64,000 nucleotides of DNA, taken from NCBI GenBank assembly GCA_029204225.1, contig CM055095.1:23446026-23510025 (forward strand), in the 5' to 3' direction. Position numbers and translations under genes: made by a program. How positions within the stretch are numbered: the stretch's first letter is position 1; every line of letters begins with the position of its first letter. This DNA comes from Diphasiastrum complanatum (taxonomy: Eukaryota; Streptophyta; Lycopodiopsida; Lycopodiales; Lycopodiaceae). Shown here piece after piece: positions 44,690-55,447 of the stretch. The notes beneath the pieces were generated by a model, which ran no database searches, had not been told where the DNA came from, and saw only the letters and a program-made list of their open reading frames with translations.

Positions 44690-45683
44690 CACATTGGGCA
44701 TCAACAAATTTGTAAAAGTGTCGCTTTTTAATATGTATGCTATGTGTCTATCTATTATTTTTTATACATTAGGGATAGTTGACTCATCCCCAATTGTCTC
44801 TTTTATTTGCACACCATCAAAAACTTTGTTCAGAGGATGTGCGACCGAAGGAATTGATGGTATGCTGCATTTGGACCGTGCCCAGCAAATTTGAGTCAAG
44901 TTGTTTTTTAAGCAACATTGGAAAAAGAGGAAGATAAAAAAAGAAAAACACTATGAACATTAAAAGAGAAAAAGAGGAGGAGACGGATGAGGCTAGAACT
45001 CTCTTGTGGAAGCCAATTGTCTCTTGGGGCACGCCATCCCCTACCATGATGCTAGGTTTCAATCTGTGAAAGATTCTGGAGTAATATTATCTTCATGTTT
45101 TTGGTTATCTTTGGTAGATGTCTATATTGAGGATGCATTAAATGGTTTTCACTATAGTATTACATGTTTATAGAGGTTTGGAATCAAATCTAAACATGTG
45201 TTCATTATTGGGAGACTCAAGTAGGTGTTGATTAGTAGCTATATACACCACTAACCACATCCATGAAGACTTTCTCGTAGGCTTACAAACCGTACCGCAT
45301 GTTCTAGCTTCTTATAATTTAAAAGTAACATGCACAAAACCAGCAACTATCAATGAATTCTTACAAATACTATATCCTTGTCAAAGTTTTATATCATCTG
45401 ATTTGTAGCTTTATCACCACCTAAATCTTGTCTAATGTAGAGACTCTCTTGATCTTCTTTGATTGCTTTTGTTTTGCAATCTGGTGCAGAGCCTCTTGTG
45501 ATCTTAATTGATCACCTTTTGTATTGTTTCATTAGTTGCTAATATATACATGCATTACTTTTTATACATTGTACATCCATTATAAGGCTAATGTTATAAA
45601 AGCCAAGGATGGATAATTGTTTTAAATGCAAGCAAATCGAACCATGTACTCCCATCATTTATTATACATGGGTGCTAAAGTTT
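44690..45683. repeat. Family A copy 3, upstream arm
   Basis: Matches 58190-59400 except for a roughly 230-bp stretch absent here (copy 4 58735-58950). It ends at GGTGCTAAAG/TTT where the copia LTR begins; in copies 2 and 4 the sequence continues GCTAAAGCTCTAAGTAGCC. Confidence 0.88.
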
Positions 45684-46006
45684 TGTTGGGTTAATATTGA
45701 TATAGGTTAGACATACTGCAATTCAAGTTAGATCATAACCATGGTCAACGCATAAAGTTAGTTGAGGTTAGTTTCTTGTCACGGGAACAAGAAGGCCGTA
45801 AATAGTAGTTTCTTGATCCGCATTGTAAATGCGTTATATGTACAAATGACTCTTTTTGTAAAGATATGCTCTCATGCTGTTTTGGACTCTCGAATTTTTC
45901 TCACGTTTGTGATCACTTGTGTAATCATCTGTAGATCATTGCTCTTTGATTGTCTGAATTCACTTCTATCATTAGCTGAATTGTTGAAGAGGAATTTATC
46001 CCAACA
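45684..46006 (+). mobile_element. 5' LTR (323 bp) of copia element V
   Basis: TGTTGGG at the start and CCCAACA at the end form a perfect 7-bp terminal inverted repeat. It is inserted in family A just after GCTAAAG, where copies 2 and 4 provide the uninterrupted site. No 3' LTR remains. Confidence 0.88.
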
Positions 46007-46008
46007 AA

Positions 46009-46022
46009 GGTTATGGGCCCAC
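46009..46022 (+). other. Primer-binding site matching the anticodon arm of initiator tRNA-Met
   Basis: GGTTATGGGCCCAC is two bases from the LTR end and is complementary to the anticodon stem-loop of plant initiator tRNA-Met (GTGGGCCCATAACC), not to its 3' end. Priming from a half-tRNA of this kind is established for Drosophila copia and yeast Ty5. All other primer sites in this window are of the 3'-end type. Confidence 0.72.
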
Positions 46023-46163
46023 AACGCCGTTGATCTGAGTTCTTGTGAGGTGTGTGAATCGTGTACTACTGGGAGTAGCAGTATCTTAGTCGGGATCCAT
46101 AACACGCGGCAACAGTCACATCGACAAAGCAAGCTTGAGTGAGTCGAGAATCATCGATCAGGG

Positions 46164-46920
46164 ATGGCAACTGACAATGGAGCAGACTTCAGAATGATCG
46201 AGCGCCTGGACGAACCAAATTACTCAACTTGGAGCTTGAAATTGAAGATCCTCCTGAGAGAGAAAGGTCTCTGGGGGGTGATTGATGGAAGCGAGGTGAT
46301 TGAGATGGATGCTGAGGGACGTCCCAAGAACATGGTCCAGGCGGAGGCCATCAATGCGAAGGAGGCCAAAGCTTACATGATGCTATGCATGGTGCTACGG
46401 GACGCAGCAGTTGCGCAAGTGCGAGACACTGAAACGGCCAAAGAGGTTTGAGGCGACCGGTTTTTCGAGCCTGCATCGGCAGCTTAGCACAATCAAGATG
46501 ATTGAAGGGGATTTAATGGCAGGTCACATTGACAAGATCAAATCTATTTGGAGGCAGATGGAAACTGTAGGAGCTGTATTGGACAAGAGGCAACTGATCT
46601 ACATGCTGATAACTAGCCTGACTGTGAGCTATGATCCCCTAGTCATGACCTTGGATGGGTTTGAGGAAAAGCTCGATCTAGATTTTGTGGCCAGAAGGCT
46701 GTTGCAGGAAGAGGCACAACGAAAGGTTAACCCAACATCATACAAGATGACGCTGTTATCAAGCTTTAGGAGGACTCAGATTAAGGATGGAAAGCAGCCC
46801 AGCGGCAAGCAGGGAGGAGGACAAGGATGGAGCGATGAAAGAAAGAAGAAATTAGAGAAAAAGTGTTTCTACTGTGACCAAGTCGGGCACTTCATCCAAG
46901 ACTGCAGAAAGGAAAAATAA
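46164..46920 (+). pseudogene. copia gag of element V
   Basis: MATDNGADFRMIERLDEPNY begins 158 bp after the LTR, followed by SLKLKILLREKGLWGVIDG; a frameshift near 46440 shifts to FEATGFSSLHRQLSTIKMIE and MAGHIDKIKSIWRQM, then KLDLDFVARRLLQEE and a CCHC knuckle CFYCDQVGHFIQDC (about 46865). An in-frame stop at 46918 follows KEK; the protease frame continues in the same phase, so a single nonsense codon separates them. Best preserved gag in the window; higher GC than its surroundings suggests a younger insertion. Confidence 0.92.
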
Positions 46921-47738
46921 GATCTAAAGCAGGGTGAGAGCTCTGAGGCCAACCAAGTCGAGGTAGATGAGGAACCACCCAGTGTATATGGTCTGATGGT
47001 GGTAATCAAAGGAGAAGACAACGAATCTGATGTCTCATCAGGAAGCAGCAACAGAAGCATGGTAAAACTTGACGTCGCTAAGGAACAAGTGAGCGAGACA
47101 GTGGGTTTTTGCTGGTACCTGGATTCGGGCGCAACGTCTCATGTGATGTTTGAAAGAAAAGGGTACATCACGTATGAATTGGTCACCACAAAGAGGGAGA
47201 TCATAGTAGGAGACAGAGGGAGAGCATATGTGGTTGGCATTGGAGCTGTCGCGATATGGCTAGGTGGAGGAAGAGAACTGGTAATCCAAGAGGTGCTTCA
47301 TGTACCAAACTTGTCAAAGAACTCACTTTCCGTAGGATGCCTCACAGACAAGGGAATGGAAGTAGCAGTCAAGAGACAAGGCTGTGCGATTGCGGATGAC
47401 AAAGACATAACAGCCATAGGATTCAGGATGGGTTCCAGTGGTTTGTACCAACTACAAGGAGGAACCATAGAAAGATCAATGGCATACATAAGCCTGGAGT
47501 CCAAAAACAAGAACAAACTCTGGCACAGAAGGATGGGACACCTGGGAGGTAGGAAGTTGCAGAGATTAGCAAAGGAAGTCATGTTGGATGATTTTGACGA
47601 CAATCTTGAAGGATGCATTGACAGGTGCGAGGCATGTGTGTACGACAAGTAACACAAAATGCCATTTTCCAAGAGCTCGTCAGATCGAGCATCAAAGTTG
47701 CTGGAATTAATTCATTCAGACCTGTGCGGACCAATGGA
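46921..47738 (+). pseudogene. copia protease and GAG-pre-integrase of element V
   Basis: In phase with gag: an acidic linker, then WYLDSGATSHV with the catalytic DSGA (about 47120), EVLHVPNLSKNSLSVG, LWHRRMGHLGGRKL and CIDRCEACVYDK, giving the HHCC zinc module. The only stop is at 47650 (a Gln codon changed), after which HKMPFSKSSSDRASKLLELI and HSDLCGPMDG begin the integrase core. The reading then meets sequence in the opposite orientation at about 47739. Confidence 0.92.
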
Positions 47739-48136
47739 TGGCATGCTGTGCTAACAGCTTCTCCCCATAGACTTCTTGGAAGTTCCTTCTCATGAAGCAT
47801 GCACCTTACCATCTCTACCAGAGTGCGGTTAATCTTGCGCTCTGCCACTCCATTATGCTCTGGCGTGTAAGGGACTGTGAACTCTCTTTTGATACCGTGA
47901 GTGCTGCACAAAGCATCAAACTCCTTGTTGCGGTATTCACCTCCATTATCGCACCTCAACGTCTTTATTTTCTTGCCTATCTGATTCTCTGCTAGCGCCA
48001 TGAAGGACTTGAAGCTTTTGAGAGTTTCACTCTTGTTCTTGATCATACACACCCTGATGACCCTGGAGTAGTCGTCTATAAATGACACAAAGTACCTGGA
48101 GCTTCCTATGGATGCCACTGTCTTTATCACTATCAA
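47739..48136 (-). pseudogene. Inverted integrase core of element V
   Basis: The minus strand from 48136 reads KTVASIGSSRYFVSFIDDYS, KTLRCDNGGEYRNKEFD, YTPEHNGVAERKINRTLVEM and SLWGEAVSTACHP. This is exactly the integrase segment that should follow HSDLCGPM on the plus strand, so about 400 bp have been inverted in place. Second and third catalytic acids (CDNGGE, AERKINRT) are kept, with one inserted residue in the latter. Family A resumes directly after 48127, so reverse transcriptase, RNase H and 3' LTR are lost. Confidence 0.9.
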
Positions 48137-48944
48137 GCGCTACGTTCATGTGGTATCGCATGTAACTCATCTTTGCCCTTTACGATAGTGTCAAAATGAG
48201 ACTGGAACACTGACTCTAGAGTTGATTCAGAGGCTACGTGATCAAGTTTGGGGCACCAGGTTTTAGTATTCCATACTCTACAACAGCCGAGAGTCAACTT
48301 ACCGTCAACCAGCAACTTTGATGCAACTTAGAGTTCAAACTAATACTAATGCCGCCTTTTATTTCAAAGTTCTGATGGGATGATATTTTCTAAGAACGCT
48401 TGGAATATCATAGCTAATGCATTAGAAACGTTAGTACGATCAATACCATGCCAATATTTGAAATTATTTTGAAGAAGTAGACAATATATGAGGAAGCGGC
48501 CAGACTCTCCATCACATGAGCGTAATCTGCCCTAGACGGCTATGCTTCTGGCATTTTGCTACATGAAAGAACATTAACCCAGTTATCCCTCTTTGATTGT
48601 TTGTACGTGAAAATTGAACGCGCGTTAGCAAAAGGGTATAAAGAAACTGTCCTTTGATGACTAACATAGTGAAGTCTGAGGCATCACGATATTTTCGGTC
48701 AACTTCATGCTCACCTAAATCGGGCGCTTGTCCTGGAAACTTTTCATGTCTTATCTGGCGTGATCCATCACCCTTAGCAGGCGTGGAGTTTGATATTTCC
48801 TGGATATTCGAGCGATAATTTTCCATTTCGTGGGGAAACAAATGAATTTTGCTGCACAAAATTGCTACACAATGCGTATCTTTTATCACGTGACAAAGAA
48901 CGCTCAGAAAAGTCGCGTCAGTTGGACACTCTCTCTCTCTCTCT

Positions 48945-48979
<35 letters not shown>

Positions 48980-49580
48980 TATTTATACTTGCGTCACTTG
49001 GACTCTCTCTCTCTCTCTCCACACACACACACACACACACTTATTTATACTTGTGCGGGTGGTTGTTGAATTCAGTCCCCGCAACCCTAAAAGTAAAAGC
49101 AAAGAACCGCGAACTTTTGAATTTTGAAGATTTGTCGATTCAAAAGGTTTGCCACGTTGATATTGCTTCGTGAGTTCAATGTGGTGCAAAATTCAATTCA
49201 ACAATAACAATTACATTACCTTTTTGATTATAATGACCATGCGTTTGGTAAAAAATTAATCCCCTTTGCTTCATAAATAATTTAATAATTTTTGTCCTTA
49301 TCTCAGAGCTTGTTGTAAAATGGTAGGGACAAAATGTTACATCACATCCACCATTGTATCTTTCTAGCATCGATGTATTTATATTGCATTGCAACATTTT
49401 CAAACACTTTCAAATCTTTGAAAAGCACAATTGGCAGGAGCGACTACTTTACCTATTAGTGACACTATAATGACTTACGTCAAGTTGTAGGCTTCGAGTA
49501 AAAGGTTTATTGTCTTCTTTTTTATTAAGCTAATTATTTTTTTGCTTTTCTTCTTGGTATGACAGATTTATGGAGGTCAA
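48128..49580. repeat. Family A copy 3, downstream part
   Basis: Continues family A from the sequence equal to 59495 in copy 4. A deletion of about 700 bp at 48700 removes the intron, last exon and part of the long exon; the CT/CA microsatellite (48929-49040) is duplicated together with about 30 bp of flank. A second deletion of about 500 bp removes sequence between 49226 and 49230. It runs into block B at about 49581. Confidence 0.87.
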
Positions 49581-51294
49581 ATATAGAAAATTAGATGAGA
49601 GTGGGAGCATAAGCCAACATAGGTGCATGGGGTGAATGTAATGCAAGTACCGTGAAGATCTGTCACTATTTGATTCTAGGGCTAATCAATAGCCTTGGAT
49701 ATTGTTGCTGAGAACCAGACTCCATGCTCAATGGATAAGAAAATTATGAACCAGTGGTTCGGAACTACGTTACAATGAAGTTCACAATAAGTTACACAAT
49801 GGAGTGTAGTGAGCCTGCGTAGATCCTTATAAGAAGAATTTTGCTAGGTCCGTTATGTGGGGACCACCACATCCCCAGTGGAAGTTGCCAAAGTGTTAGC
49901 CAATTTTTTAGCACACAAAATCGAGCTAATTTTCAAAGTTTTATGCAATAACTTGTATCGTTTCTGAGAGAAGTTGATTAAATCAAAGTGTGACAGTATA
50001 GCCCATGCCGAAGGAGTCCCAGTTCAACAAATAAAAGAACTACAAAGTTTTTAAAGAAAAATAGTCTTAGAATTGGCTGATGTACACCTGATTTCATCTA
50101 TGTAACCTCAAATTTTTATCAATATAAAAAAATATCAAGGATTTTGCAGGACGTCCTTTTCCTTGAAACCCAAAAAGAAATCTGAGACCGAAGAGTTGAA
50201 GAGAATCGACATCAAAGCATCAGCAAAGATTCCTGTGCAAATCACCAAGAAGCCAGCAAAGCCGATCTAAGAGAAGCAATAAAAGTTCAGGCACTCAACT
50301 TGATATTGGGAACAAAGGTTATGACCTTGACAGACAAGGACGGTCCTAAACGGGTGTGACCCACCGCAAGTGCTATGGGACATTTCAACTTGACAAAATA
50401 TAAATAGAAAAAGAAGAGTCTCCCCTTCCTTGTATAAGAGACGAGAGGAGACCACAATCTTAAAGACTCTTGACTCTGGTCAATGGGTTTTACCTTGCAA
50501 TGAGAAAATAGAAAATGGCAAAATGGGCAAGTCAACCCTTCCCCACCTTCCAAAATTGCAAAGTCTAAACATGGTCCAATGAGATGCAAGGCCTCCATGC
50601 ACACTTAAATGGGAGTAAAAGATAAATGACAAAAGCACATGGGTGGTGAGCAAAAAATCTTTATGGTGTGATTATGAGATAACCACCACTTTGGCTTCAT
50701 TCCAAGGTGGCAAAGCCCTCCCCAACTCCTATAACAGCTTAGAGATTTTCCTCATTGAGATGTATTATTATAGCAGTGAGCTCGAGGAGATAATGGAATC
50801 AACCGAGCCTTTTATTTTACCCATCATATTTGAGGAGAACAAGAGATGTCATAATTCTAATCATATTCTAGAGGATAGAATCTTGAGAGAAACGTAGACA
50901 TTTCAGTACCATACCAGCTAAAGAGAGTCTCAGTCACTACTACAATTCACTACTGAAAGTAGGTTAGACGTCTATATGAGGGACCTCAACTTCGCATCGT
51001 CTTTTGGTGATATTTGTCAAGTGATCCGAGAGGGAACTATGAGCCACTATTTCTATTCTTCTGAGATATATCCTTACCTATATCCTGGTGATATCTTGAT
51101 TAGATTACATCATTGCGGAGATTGTAGTTCGCTAGAGATTCCATTACAATCACCTGGTTCGGCCAGTAGTACAAATGCTTGAGATAGCTCAGAGAGAGTG
51201 AACTTCAACGAGTATGATCGGTGAGTAGTTTATGAGTTCCATAGGCAAATGAGATAGAAATGAGATTGAGAGTGATTGTATACCCCTTCATAAG
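49581..51294. repeat. Block B, copy 2
   Basis: Collinear with 6728-8562. It includes the TATA-like element as CCTATAACAG (mutated here) and a shortened form of the small frame at 50976-51182, which lacks 87 nt. Similarity stops at about 51294. Confidence 0.85.
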
Positions 51295-52040
51295 AGCTCC
51301 AATCACATTTGTTGAAGAGTCGACCATATTAATATTTCTTCTTCGTAGAAATTTTTTTCTTGCAAAATCATTGACATTGTCAAAATAACCTGAAAATATT
51401 TTGGAACATGTAGTAAATGTAAAATATTTAGGTCGTTGTGTAATTAATGGAATTATAAAATTGTAATTGGTCTTCTTTTCAAAATGCATGAGCTTGGCTA
51501 GCAATAAAATCAACTAAACCAATCCTCAAATGTCTTAAACTTCAAATGCACAAAACCTAGTTCTAAATGTGTCTTTCCGTAACACAAGTTGCCAGAAGCT
51601 GTGCAAGCCATTAGGAGTGGAGTCCTGCCAAGGCACAATTGGGCACTTTTATTGCACAAAACGGTTCTTGTTGTCGCAGATTTGACGGTGGCTCTTCGGT
51701 GCAAAGCTTCTAGTAGCAGCCATGTGTTTCTGCTTGCTAGCATTTTCCTACGACTGGTATGGTTTAAAAAGCATAGACATGGCAGATTGTGCAGCCAGCA
51801 CTACATAGTATGGTACTCTGTCTATTGCACTACACTATAGTACTTAGACAGTATTCGTTGTGTTGAAAAGCACGCACACAAGGACGGTGACAAGGATCGC
51901 TATGTAGGGATGTGTGACTACCCTGAGGACTAGGCAGGCAAGGCAAGGTACGCTGAGTTCATATTATTCATTCTTTCATCCACTTGAATAATTCCTTTCA
52001 CATCCCCTATCTTACTCTCTAATCATCATTCATCGACTCC
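51295..52040. other. Unassigned stretch
   Basis: Open frames exist on both strands (for example minus 51205-51513 and 51510-51743) but none shows a known motif; the GC content between 51590 and 51740 is higher than nearby, hinting at captured gene sequence. Confidence 0.35.
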
Positions 52041-52219
52041 ACCATGAAGCAGCTCATCTATGCGATTGTGTTTCTCACTACCTGCCGCGTCGATGAAGCA
52101 GCTCCTCTATGCGATCGTGTTCCTCACTACCTGCCGTGTCTTCAAGTGTGCCTCATGCACACACAAACAACCCACTCCAGACATCGGTTCCCTTCGTTGC
52201 TCAAGAGACGTTCGTGGAT

Positions 52220-52482
52220 TCCTTTGATGGAAGTAATGTGCCTTACGATATTTTTGGTTGTCTTGTTGATGGATCCTGCAGACGTTGTAGAAGCCTATGA
52301 GGTTGTTTTGCATGAGGGTGAAGTCGGACATGTTTATAACATTGAAAAAAAAAAGAGCAACGTGTGCTGGACGTGGCTAAGGACGTGGCTAAGGAAATTT
52401 GCAAGTTCTTAGGTGTCTATTCACAAAATTCAATCCAGTTTGTAGAGAACGGACCTTTCAACGACCAACAACATGTTAAATG
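52220..52482 (+). pseudogene. Fragment resembling plant UDP-rhamnose synthase (RHM) epimerase domain
   Basis: Across three frames the plus strand reads DGSNV (52229), DVVEAYEVVLHEGEVGHVYN (52281-52340), then, after a shift in a run of A bases, QRVLDVAKDVAKEICKFLGV and SIQFVENGPFNDQQ (to about 52470). From family knowledge, plant RHM proteins (NAD-dependent epimerase/dehydratase family, UDP-glucose to UDP-rhamnose) have almost the same text between the active-site domain and the C-terminal part of the first domain. VAKD is duplicated by a 12-bp tandem repeat. There is no start, no catalytic YxxxK, and no continuation after FNDQ, so this is a captured or decayed fragment of about 85 codons. Confidence 0.65.
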
Positions 52483-52734
52483 GTCGTGTTGCGAGAGACA
52501 CACGCGAACGGACGATGTAATCGGAGAGAGACACTTGAAATTCCAGGTCGTAAAAAATTTTGATGATGTGGATTTTTTTATTTTTTTAAATAATGATGAC
52601 ATGGAATTTTCTCCCTCCTACTACATGTGTCTTCCACCCTCTCTATTGGCTTGAATCTGACCGAGGGAAGTCTATTCTTGTTATGCGTAGATGAGGACAT
52701 CCTCCTGGCCAACTCCCCAACGTTTGGATGAGCG

Positions 52735-53037
52735 ATGGCCATTGAAAGTCATATAGAATACCATAGTCTACCACGTGAAGCCGACTCTCTTTACTTGGCA
52801 AGCATTGATGATCGTTTGGATGGAGAAGAAGTGACATATTTTGACGAACGGGCAATTCTCTATGTGAAAATGGTAGGCTTTAAGCATCTCCACTACCGAT
52901 GGGGGATTGTTGTCAAGAGCAGCGTCGAGGCATGCACCCGTTCCAAAGATACGAGCTACAAGAGCCTCGATGAAATAGAACACCAAACGTTATTTACCCT
53001 CGCCAAAGAGTGTTGCTTCTTCTTTGATTTCTCATAG
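52735..53037 (+). CDS. Unknown 100-codon frame near the RHM-like fragment
   Basis: Reads MAIESHIEYHSLPREADSLY, then DDRLDGEEVTYFDERAILYV, then a hydrophobic end CCFFFDFS. It has no motif I can name. It may be a further captured exon; the start codon is only the first ATG available. Confidence 0.25.
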   Translation: MAIESHIEYHSLPREADSLYLASIDDRLDGEEVTYFDERAILYVKMVGFKHLHYRWGIVVKSSVEACTRSKDTSYKSLDEIEHQTLFTLAKECCFFFDFS

Positions 53038-53247
53038 GATCTGCTTTGTGTTTCTCATGTCACCACATGCCATCTATTGTGCGCATTGTTCGAGCAAATC
53101 GATCAAGTTGTATTTTCTCTCCTTTGACCATTCGCTCAAAAGGAGCTCCTCTCCATCGCTGTGAACTCCTTCTTCATCCTCTGGATGTGAATCCGCTTTC
53201 CATGCATTAAGCCCCATTTCGTGGCCTATTTTCGATCGACTTGCTTG

Positions 53248-53472
53248 CTACTTGAGCCACTTCATGTTGTTGCTCAATGAGAATCTATTAGTCTCAGGCT
53301 CAGGCGATTTACCTCCATCGACAAAGTTGGTACCAAGCTGTACATATCTTCCTGAACTTGTTCTCTGCAAGTTGACATTCCCTAGCGATCTTTCCATCTT
53401 CTGGAGATAGTTTCTACTGTCATTCATGCTTGAATTTCCATTGTATGTGTCATTTCCAATGTGAGAGGCCAC
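53248..53472 (-). CDS. Unknown small frame, possible captured exon
   Basis: The minus strand reads MASHIGNDTYNGNSSMNDSR, then NYLQKMERSLGNVNLQRTSS and FSLSNNMKWLK to a stop. Polar composition and normal codon usage look more coding-like than the surrounding DNA, but no family is recognised. Confidence 0.25.
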   Translation of the reverse strand: MASHIGNDTYNGNSSMNDSRNYLQKMERSLGNVNLQRTSSGRYVQLGTNFVDGGKSPEPETNRFSLSNNMKWLK

Positions 53473-53587
53473 ACTCTTTAAACCAAGTCAATTTCATCCA
53501 TTTACTTGCTAGCTTTATTTTTTATGGAATGACTTGACCTTATGGATAAATGCTTGGTTCAAGCATATTTTACAAGTACTTAACAAA

Positions 53588-53625
53588 CCCCCCCCCCCCA
53601 CCCCCGACCCACCCAAAGAGGTTGT
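53588..53625. repeat. C-rich low-complexity tract
   Basis: About fourteen consecutive C followed by A and more C runs. The homopolymer length is uncertain in any sequencing read. Confidence 0.85.
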
Positions 53626-53680
53626 ACATGAAGATATATTTTCTCTAACTCAATGTACTTCTCTAACTATCTCAACGACT

Positions 53681-54070
53681 AAATCTGATGTGCGAATATT
53701 CTCATGTGTGGTGTTGAAGATCATGAATTCAATGGATAGCCATCTCTTAATCAATAGTACTTGGCAATAAGAAAAGAGGGTGACATACTTTGGACATGTC
53801 TAGCTTAATGGTGGTTAAATTGATATTATCAATAAACAAAGAAAGTGGTTTAGTTGGATGCAAACATGGTCACAATGTCAAATGTTGTTATTTTATTTAG
53901 TATATTCTAACTTCACTAATTTTATTCATCCCATAAATCATTTTGTTTTCCACATATATGTTAATTAGATCAATTGGAAAATGTCACTAGGGAGGGACAA
54001 GAATTTAAAGTCAAACTATGTCATATGAATGTTAAGGTAGTTATATTGTCAACATTTTTCTATCAATGGG
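53681..54070. repeat. Inverted repeat partner 1 (partner at 62762-63513)
   Basis: Reverse complement of 63228-63513 (first 290 bp) and of 62762-62868 (last 100 bp), about 95% alike by eye. The partner carries about 360 extra bases in the middle. Confidence 0.88.
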
Positions 54071-54245
54071 GTAGATATAGAATTGTCTTTTATTGATACA
54101 AGCGCTAGTTTAGATGATTGTACATATTTTCATCATGCTCAAACTAGGGCTTTGTTTATAGGCCCTAGAACTACCACTATCCTTTCTCCAACTGATAAAT
54201 CCCTCATCATCTTGACTACTTACAATATATATAATAATTCTTTTT

Positions 54246-54641
54246 TTGACATTAACGGACATATCAAATCTTTTTTATTTCAAAGAGGCCGAGGCTCTTT
54301 GCATTTTGAGGAAGGAGCTTCATGAATTTTCTGATATTATTGATTATGATGTTGATGATCATCTCCTTGGTGTTGACGATATAAATAAGGATGAATTTTA
54401 TTCAGGGAAAGATTGCCTGAAAATGGTTGTTGAGGAAATGTGCCAAACAGAAGATGATCTTCCTTCTAAAGAGGAGTTTCTCAGATTTCAAATTCAACTT
54501 GGTTTTCCAAAACCAATGGTCTATACACCAACCTTATTGACATCGAGAGGTGGGCATAATATTGATGATGACATAATAATCGAGGAAGACAAAGCCGAAT
54601 GTGTAAGTTTTGTATCTTGTCTTGTACTAGTTGATCTCTAA
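54246..54641 (+). CDS. Unknown acidic 131-codon frame
   Basis: MTLTDISNLFYFKEAEALCI is followed by FSDIIDYDVDDHLLGVDDIN, PSKEEFLRFQIQLGFPKPMV and an acidic end IDDDIIIEEDKAE. A donor-like G|TAAGTTTTG at about 54602 could end an exon there. No family is known to me; it lies just upstream of the LTR of element E and may belong to unrelated captured sequence. Confidence 0.3.
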   Translation: MTLTDISNLFYFKEAEALCILRKELHEFSDIIDYDVDDHLLGVDDINKDEFYSGKDCLKMVVEEMCQTEDDLPSKEEFLRFQIQLGFPKPMVYTPTLLTSRGGHNIDDDIIIEEDKAECVSFVSCLVLVDL

Positions 54642-54798
54642 TGTCAGATTTACTTTCAATGTTTTCTTTTCAGAAAACATTTTATCTTGATGATTTTGCA
54701 ATTTGTTGAGGAGGGCAGAAATTTTCTATTGGAGAATTTTCAAGAGACCATGCACTGGGGCATTATCTACAGTTCTTCAATAATAATGAGATAAGTGT

Positions 54799-55434
54799 TG
54801 TGAATAATTTCAGATCATTAATATCCAAAATATCTCTATGATCTTTGGTTAGAAAGCCAAGCAAATCACCAATCTTGCCAATGTCAAAAAACCAACATTT
54901 ACACTATGAATGAGATGCAAACTCTAATAGATCTTGATCAAACACCAATCAAAACATAAAGTAATGTTAATGTCCATACAAAAATAGTAAGCTACTGTAT
55001 TTCACACGTGTGGATCTGAAAATAGCATTTACATACAAAATTGCAAGATATCACAAGTATAGTGCACCAATGGATAGTAGAACCCAAAGAAAACCATGTA
55101 TAAGCATGAAGGAGATATGAGAGAGAGAATGTATTCTCTTCCCACGAGTTACATACTTTTATAGTAGGTCCAAACCTAAATTCAAACTTCGGTTTCCCTC
55201 CATAATGAAAACCCTACTATTTTGTGACTAGATTCAATGTATCTATTACTCAAATTGAATCTCTCCAAAACTCGTGTTCTATAGTTTCCCACACTTTCCA
55301 AAAGTGTTTATTCTAATGCTTTTAGACTAATATAACTTTGAAAAGTCAAACTCTAAATCTAATATGAAAATTGGCCTCAATTGCCAAATATACAAATATG
55401 ACCAAAATAGCAAAACTAGTTGAAATCTTTCACA
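54799..55434 (-). mobile_element. 3' LTR (636 bp) of copia element E
   Basis: The minus strand runs TGTGAAAGATTTCAAC to ATTATTCACA; the polypurine tract GTTGAAGAGGGAG lies just upstream (55435-55447). Diverged relative of the LTR at 18621-19244, so elements D and E belong to one family. Confidence 0.88.
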
Positions 55435-55447
55435 CTCCCTCTTCAAC

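Noticed and set aside
52109..52331. Alternative frames on both strands over the RHM-like fragment
   Set aside because: Only the frames giving continuous similarity to the epimerase family were kept; the others are shadows.
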